This document shows positions 59,619 through 64,000 of a DNA stretch of 64,000 bases, one piece after another (the first letter of the stretch is position 1; every line of letters begins with the position of its first letter). Below the pieces are notes generated by a model, which was given only the letters and a program-made list of their open reading frames with translations, was not told the DNA's origin and did no database searches. The DNA lies in the NCBI GenBank assembly GCA_026014805.1, contig JAOZHR010000010.1, forward strand, positions 1 to 64,000. Reading direction: 5' to 3'. Both the position numbers and the translations under genes were made by a program. The DNA is from Candidatus Bathyarchaeota archaeon. Its GTDB lineage: Archaea > Thermoproteota > Bathyarchaeia > Bathyarchaeales > SOJC01.

Positions 59619-59626
59619 CTTTAAAT
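59619..59626 (-). promoter_or_regulatory. TATA-like box for the initiator tRNA
   Basis: ATTTAAAG on the minus strand lies 30 bases before the tRNA 5' end, a typical archaeal distance. Confidence 0.5.
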
Positions 59627-59695
59627 GTTTCGAGGTATCATTGCCTGCGAAAAGCATTATAACATCTGCCATGTTTGTCTTAGCTGTGCAGAGAT

Positions 59696-60343
59696 TTGCA
59701 GAACTCATATATCCATGAACAATTTCGTCCAAAACTTGACAAGCCCATCTTTATAGAAGGACTTCCGGGATTTGGAAATGTAGGAAAGATTGCGGCACAA
59801 TTGTTAATTCAATTTAGTGAAGCTAAGCTGTTTGCAGAATATTATTCACCATTTTTCCCAGATTACGTCACCATTAGTGGGGATGGGATTTGCAGTCCTC
59901 CACGTTACGAGTTTTATGTGCCTCTATCTGGAGAAAAGTTGAATGCAGTCGTTTTAACTGGGAATTTGCAGCCACCGCTGGATAATGTCGTGGCTCACTA
60001 TGAAATATGCGAAGAACTTTTAGATTTCGCCCAGAAGTTAGGCTGTAAATCGGTGGTAACCATTGGCGGCGTGCCTGTCTCAACTGATAAGAAAGAAGTT
60101 TATGTGGCAGCTACATCAAACGAGTTGGCTGCAAAAGTCATGGGAGAGGGCGGCATAATCTATGGAAAGGGGCGAATTATGGGGGCTACCGGGCTGCTAC
60201 TCGGGCTAGCTAAAGAGCGAGGGATGAATGGAATTTGTCTTTTAGGTGCAACTGAGGGGTTGCAGTCAGATAAGGATGCAGGGTTTGCGGCATTCAACTT
60301 GTTAACAAAGATTTGGGGGACAGGAAATAAGCTGGGGCAGTAG
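59696..60343 (+). CDS. PAC2-family protein (proteasome assembly chaperone-like)
   Basis: A 215-residue protein of the archaeal PAC2/COG2047 type: PIFIEGLPGFGNVGKIAA, VVLTGNLQPPLDN, VVTIGGVPVSTDKKEVYVAAT, GATGLLLGLAKERGMNGICLLG. Family members are ATP-grasp-independent and related to eukaryotic proteasome assembly chaperones; their archaeal role is unproven. The TTG start is the best available and has no clear ribosome binding site. Confidence 0.87.
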   Translation: MQNSYIHEQFRPKLDKPIFIEGLPGFGNVGKIAAQLLIQFSEAKLFAEYYSPFFPDYVTISGDGICSPPRYEFYVPLSGEKLNAVVLTGNLQPPLDNVVAHYEICEELLDFAQKLGCKSVVTIGGVPVSTDKKEVYVAATSNELAAKVMGEGGIIYGKGRIMGATGLLLGLAKERGMNGICLLGATEGLQSDKDAGFAAFNLLTKIWGTGNKLGQ

Positions 60344-60393
60344 AAGAGAAAAAGAAAAAGGTTAATAGTGAAGTCTTAACGTATGTTTCACGA

Positions 60394-60612
60394 ATGGAGG
60401 ATGCTCGCTTAGTGAAAGCTATTAGCAGGTTTGCAAGGAAAGAAGTCAAGCAGATGTTGCATGTTGTTTTAGCTGCACTACTGTGTTTTATTGGCCCGAC
60501 ATATCTTGTAGCTGCGGTGAGCAAAATTATTCCTCAAATATATGCAATGGCTTTGGGTTTTGTCTGTTTCCTGATTGGAATTGTTCTTGTGCTTAGACTG
60601 GTTAAAGAGTGA
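60394..60612 (+). CDS. Small two-helix membrane protein
   Basis: A 72-residue protein with an amphipathic basic N-terminus (FARKEVKQM) and two transmembrane helices separated by SKIIPQIYA, ending RLVKE. No known family. It lies between the PAC2 gene and the ABC transporter on the same strand. Confidence 0.55.
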   Translation: MEDARLVKAISRFARKEVKQMLHVVLAALLCFIGPTYLVAAVSKIIPQIYAMALGFVCFLIGIVLVLRLVKE

Positions 60613-60732
60613 GATTATGATTTGGCCATATTTTGGGAATTAGAGAAGAAAGGAGTGCGCACGCGTAGGTTTAGATTGATTGTTTTGAAGTGGCATTAGG
60701 TTTTTAAGTGATAGAAGATGCATGGGGCTTGA

Positions 60733-61479
60733 TTGGGGAATGTGGGTTTGAGTTTTGCTGTTGTGGCAGAGAATCTTGTCAAAGTTTTTGGTAGTATTAG
60801 GGCTTTGGATGGTTTGAGTTTTAAAATCAAACGTGGCGAGATTTATGGACTTATTGGCCCTAACGGTGCCGGGAAAACTACGGCACTTAGAATTATCTCT
60901 ACATTAATCATGCCATCCTCTGGTTCAGCGAAAGTATACGATTACGATGTGGTTAAGGAGGCTTCAGAGGTTCGTAGGCTCATAGCTTATCTTCCGGAAG
61001 AAGCAGGAGCTTACAAGAATCTTTCTGGAGAAGAGTATCTGAGGTTTATGGCGAAGTTTAGTTCAGAAAACAAAGAAGCTCTGGAGGAGACTATTAGAAG
61101 CGCTGCTGTGATTTCTGGGCTTGGTGATCGCCTGCGCGATAAGGTGAAAACTTATAGTAAAGGTATGAAACGTCGACTTCTCGTAGCTAGGGCGCTTATG
61201 ACAAAGCCGAAGTTGGCGGTGTTGGATGAACCGACGAGTGGGTTGGATGTTCTTCATTCGGTTCATGTCAGAGAAACCATTAAGAAATATGTAAAAAGGC
61301 ACAACGTTGCCGTTTTGCTCTCAAGCCACAACATGTTGGAGGTCGAATATTTGTGTGAAAGAGTTGCCTTGATTAATCACGGAAGAATTGTGGCAGAGGG
61401 CACTCCAGAAGAGCTAAAGTCAGAGAATAATGTTGAGAATTTGGAAGAGGCTTTCGCGAAGGTGGTTGGTCTTGCTTAA
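60733..61479 (+). CDS. ABC transporter ATPase (NatA-like)
   Basis: A 248-residue ATPase: Walker A GPNGAGKTT, YLPEEAGAYKNLSGEEYLRF, signature YSKGMKRRLLVAR (Tyr-Ser-Lys-Gly instead of LSGG), Walker B LAVLDEPTSGLD and SSHNMLEVEYLC. It is the partner of the ABC-2 permease that overlaps its end by 8 bases. Confidence 0.92.
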   Translation: MGNVGLSFAVVAENLVKVFGSIRALDGLSFKIKRGEIYGLIGPNGAGKTTALRIISTLIMPSSGSAKVYDYDVVKEASEVRRLIAYLPEEAGAYKNLSGEEYLRFMAKFSSENKEALEETIRSAAVISGLGDRLRDKVKTYSKGMKRRLLVARALMTKPKLAVLDEPTSGLDVLHSVHVRETIKKYVKRHNVAVLLSSHNMLEVEYLCERVALINHGRIVAEGTPEELKSENNVENLEEAFAKVVGLA

Positions 61480-62746
61480 AGGTTTAGGAAACGTTGTTGT
61501 AAAAGAACTCAAAGAACTGCTGCGTGATCCGAAAATTCTAATTGGAATGATTGTTTTCCCACTTGTGATGCTCCCAATCATGGGATTTGTTATGAGAGGA
61601 TCTATAGAATCAACAGAAGAGCGCCTTCAAAGCCTCCAAGTAGGTCTTGTAGATTTTGACCATGGTGTCATCGCTAAGAATTTAACAGATTTCCTAAATA
61701 GCTTTTCTACAATGACAATCATCAACATCAGCGCTTCAAACGTGGATGAAGCCGTAGAGATTTTGCAAACAGAGACAAATGCAACCGACCTCATTGTGGT
61801 TCCTTCAGGATTCACCGAAAATGTGTCGAAGGGAGATCCAAACTATCCCGCTACCGTTGAAGTTTACAGTGTTTTTACTGGCAGTGGCGGAATCGCTGAG
61901 GCGGCGAGTTCCTCAGTTGTTAGTGGGTATTTGGAGGCCTTCAAAAGATGGTTGGCGCCTAATCCATTTCAGACTGCATCAAAGTCAATTATTAAAGGTA
62001 AACCTACAGATGTCCCGCCTGGCGTGCTCTTCAGCATAATGTACTCGCAAGTTTTTGCTTTGCCTGTTACCATAAGTATATTGCTTGTTTTTTCTATGCA
62101 AATTGCTGCAACTTCCGTGGCATCGGAAAAGGAGGAGAAGACTCTTGAAACGCTGTTAAGTCTGCCCATAAGCCGTTTTACTATATTGTTTGGAAAGCTT
62201 GCGGGATCAACTATCGTTGCAGCTGTGGGCGCTATCGCCATCATTATAGGGTTTAATTATTACATGGGGTCCTTCATGATTATGGGCGACATGGGTGTTT
62301 CCGTAGACCTTGCAGCTATTGGTTTGGCTCCAACTCCTCTAGGATACCTGATTCTAGGAGCTTCGGTTTTCATGTCTCTGCTTTCGGCTCTTGCTTTAGC
62401 GATAATTATATCGGCTTTTGCAGAGGATGTTCGAGGTGCGCAGTCAGTCGTCGGCTATCTTAACGTCATTATTATGCTGCCCATGTTCATCATCATGTTT
62501 GCTGACTTCAATTCTCTACCTTTAGCAGCCAGGATCGTTCTTCTTGCCATCCCGTATACTCATCCAATGCTGGCAGCCCAAGCTACTCTCACTGGAAACT
62601 ATTTAACCGCGGTCTTCGGCGTTATCTACGTGGCAATATTCACGGTTGCCTTGCTTTACATAGCTGCAAAACTGTTTGCCACAGAAAAGATTTTGACTGC
62701 AAAGTTGAAGCTCAGAGGTTTAAGGCTTAGAAAGAAGAAAAGCTAG
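61472..62746 (+). CDS. ABC-2 type permease (NatB-like)
   Basis: A 424-residue protein with one N-terminal helix, a long extracellular domain (about residues 45-190), then five to six helices. KELKELLRDPKILIGM at the start and SEKEEKTLETLLSLPISRFTILFGKL in the middle are typical of NatB/YhaP exporters. TTG 61472 has AAGGTGG 7 bases upstream and overlaps the ATPase stop. The substrate is unknown. Confidence 0.9.
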   Translation: MLKGLGNVVVKELKELLRDPKILIGMIVFPLVMLPIMGFVMRGSIESTEERLQSLQVGLVDFDHGVIAKNLTDFLNSFSTMTIINISASNVDEAVEILQTETNATDLIVVPSGFTENVSKGDPNYPATVEVYSVFTGSGGIAEAASSSVVSGYLEAFKRWLAPNPFQTASKSIIKGKPTDVPPGVLFSIMYSQVFALPVTISILLVFSMQIAATSVASEKEEKTLETLLSLPISRFTILFGKLAGSTIVAAVGAIAIIIGFNYYMGSFMIMGDMGVSVDLAAIGLAPTPLGYLILGASVFMSLLSALALAIIISAFAEDVRGAQSVVGYLNVIIMLPMFIIMFADFNSLPLAARIVLLAIPYTHPMLAAQATLTGNYLTAVFGVIYVAIFTVALLYIAAKLFATEKILTAKLKLRGLRLRKKKS

Positions 62747-63082
62747 CATCCAAGGTTCAAACTTTAAGCCCACACACACAACCTGACCAACCAACCAACG
62801 ACTGGGATGCACCTGCTTACTGACTCACCAGTATCAGCACTGACATGCGGAAGCATTCCACTGATTACAGGGCAGTTACTGAGGGGCATATGGGGCATAA
62901 AAGGGCATAGGGGTTTGAGTTATCATTATCGTTATAATAGTATACGTATGTGCGTATTTTTTTTTAGGATGCAGGAAGGGAAAATAGGGCTTGCATAGGG
63001 AAAAGAGGCTTTATGCATAACGTTCTTGCGCACGCATAAATATTTCGCTTTGAGTACCTTTTAGTGCACTGAAATGGAGTTG
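62747..63082. other. Intergenic region with low-complexity sequence
   Basis: No gene or RNA was recognised. Near 62769-62796 there is a CA tract and ACCAACCAACC repeats. Near 62881-62912 are three GGGGCAT/GGGCAT repeats. TATA-like TATAATAGTATACG lies near 62933-62946 and a run of nine T residues near 62957-62967. Confidence 0.5.
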
Positions 63083-63387
63083 ATGAGAGTGGCATTCAAA
63101 GAGGTTTTTTTCTGGCTCATGCTTCTGATGCTGATCCAGAGAAGAGTATATGTGTTGTCGAGACTTCAAAGTGTAAACTCTTTGTGGTTGTGGTCAAGTG
63201 TCAAAACCACGCAGTTGAAGTGTGCAGAAGCCTTGTCAGAAAAGAAAAAGTCGATTCCTTCATACTCTGTCCTGGATTTTCCCGTAAAGAAGTTGCATGG
63301 ATCTCAGAAGTTGTCGGAGGGAATGTTGGAGTTTTTGTTGCGAGAGGAGATGGTCCAAGTAACAGAGCTTCATCAAAGGTAAGATAA
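63083..63387 (+). pseudogene. DUF6506-like gene with a frameshift in a T-run
   Basis: ATG 63083 gives MRVAFKEVFF; a shift at the seven-T run (63105-63111) continues as LAHASDADPEKSICVVETSK, FVVVVKCQNHAVEVCRSLV, FILCPGFSRKEVAWISEVVGGNVGVFVARGDG. This joined product resembles the small DUF6506 family (MRVAFI.LAPGADPE.H...ETS pattern). One inserted base or two lost bases in the T-run would restore the frame. It may be a recent pseudogene, a sequencing error, or a slippage site. Confidence 0.6.
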
Positions 63388-63572
63388 AGAAAAGGCTATA
63401 GAGGCATGCATGCGACGATACCAAAATGCGAAGGAAGTGGAGGCAAGATTTGTTATACATAGTCCGATAGTCAGCCAAAACCACCATTGATTCCAAATAT
63501 CGCGAGCATATGTGAATAGCCCAAACACAAATAAAAGGCAAAGCAACTAAAGCTTAGGATGCACGTGTACCT

Positions 63573-64000
63573 ATGGAACATATTGAAATAGCTATTGTTG
63601 GTGGTGGACCTGCTGGTGCCTTCTGCGCATACAATCTGGCGAAACATGGTAGTTACCCATCAATCTTTGACGCCTCTCACCCTCGCGAAAAACCTTGTGG
63701 TGGAAGGGTTTCTCCTTTTGCGCTTAGAAAATTTCCAATATTGCATAATGTTCCAAAATCAAAAATCTATGTTAATAGATGTTGTTTAGTTTCTCCTAGA
63801 GGAGCGAAAGCTCTCGTTTTCGGGAAGATTGGAATGAATATCTCGAGAATGCAATTAGACAGATTTCTTCTGGATACAGCAATAGCTGCAGGGTCAGTAC
63901 ATATAAAGGAAAGAGTTTTAACCATCAGAAGAGAAGATACAAATTGGGTATTGGCAACTAAAAGAAGGAAAATTAGGTCAAAGTTTCTGATTGGAGCAGA
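63573..64000 (+). CDS. Geranylgeranyl reductase family flavoprotein, 3' end outside window
   Basis: The first 142 codons are visible. The N-terminal FAD motif IAIVGGGPAGAFCAYNLAK and the family signature PREKPCGGRVSPFAL (PxxKxCGG) are followed by MNISRMQLDRFLLDTAIAAG. Members saturate the isoprenoid chains of archaeal lipids or related quinones. A TATA-like AAATAAAAGG lies about 45 bases before the ATG. Confidence 0.85.
   Translation, partial: MEHIEIAIVGGGPAGAFCAYNLAKHGSYPSIFDASHPREKPCGGRVSPFALRKFPILHNVPKSKIYVNRCCLVSPRGAKALVFGKIGMNISRMQLDRFLLDTAIAAGSVHIKERVLTIRREDTNWVLATKRRKIRSKFLIGA

Noticed and set aside
62807-62998. 63-codon frame after the ABC permease
   Set aside because: Low-complexity region with repeats; the translation is not protein-like and there is no ribosome binding site.

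Overview
The window looks archaeal and most resembles Bathyarchaeia. The archaeal markers are GatD/GatE, Elp3, a homotypic tRNA splicing endonuclease, archaeal GlyRS, S30e, a SPOUT methyltransferase in front of L3-L4-L23, an ATPase-type HypB beside HypA, PadR regulators, and an initiator tRNA with the archaeal A1-U72 pair. TATA-like boxes and frequent GTG/TTG starts also fit. The Bathyarchaeia assignment is inferred from the mix of HdrABC/Flx electron-bifurcation genes, a bacterial-type GAPDH beside an archaeal PGK, and one-carbon genes; nothing here proves it.

Layout. 1-7.5 kb: the end of a kinase/class III aminotransferase fusion, a glycyl radical enzyme with its activase, two membrane proteins, and three decayed scraps (a protein tail, a tRNA 3' end, a second protein tail). 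7.5-10.4 kb: a DapA-like aldolase fused to formaldehyde-activating enzyme (Fae), divergent from an unknown 429-residue protein. 10.4-18.9 kb: envelope and membrane proteins, a nucleotidyltransferase/kinase fusion, an ABC-2 exporter and an SAH/MTA deaminase. 19-22.6 kb: two PadR regulators, an atypical prenyl synthase and an MFS transporter. 22.8-38.6 kb: mostly translation and housekeeping (gatE, gatD, elp3, rps30e, endA, glyS, PGI/PMI, SPOUT methyltransferase, a presenilin-like protease, rpl3-rpl4-rpl23, gcvH).

38.8-53.5 kb is the centrepiece. A tightly packed leftward operon of nine genes encodes FlxA, FlxB, FlxC, FlxD, a double-length HdrA, an MvhD fused to a winged helix, the same double HdrA as two separate genes, and an FrhB-like protein. 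hdrC-hdrB follow further right. Between them, on the other strand, lie a CoA-disulfide-reductase-type flavoprotein and a second lipoyl H-protein. A canonical H-protein sits at the other end. Together they suggest a soluble flavin-based electron-bifurcating complex with NAD(P)H and F420/ferredoxin ports, possibly acting on a lipoyl or CoA disulfide.

53.5-64 kb: a decayed second copy of the flavoprotein, GAPDH-PGK, MarC, a GNAT enzyme, HypA/HypB, a nickel-gene deletion scar (NikR metal domain against a PDGLE tail), initiator tRNA-Met, a PAC2 protein, an ABC-2 transporter, a frameshifted DUF6506-like gene and the start of a geranylgeranyl-reductase-family gene.

Start codons were chosen from Shine-Dalgarno spacing and family alignment from memory. 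No database search was run.
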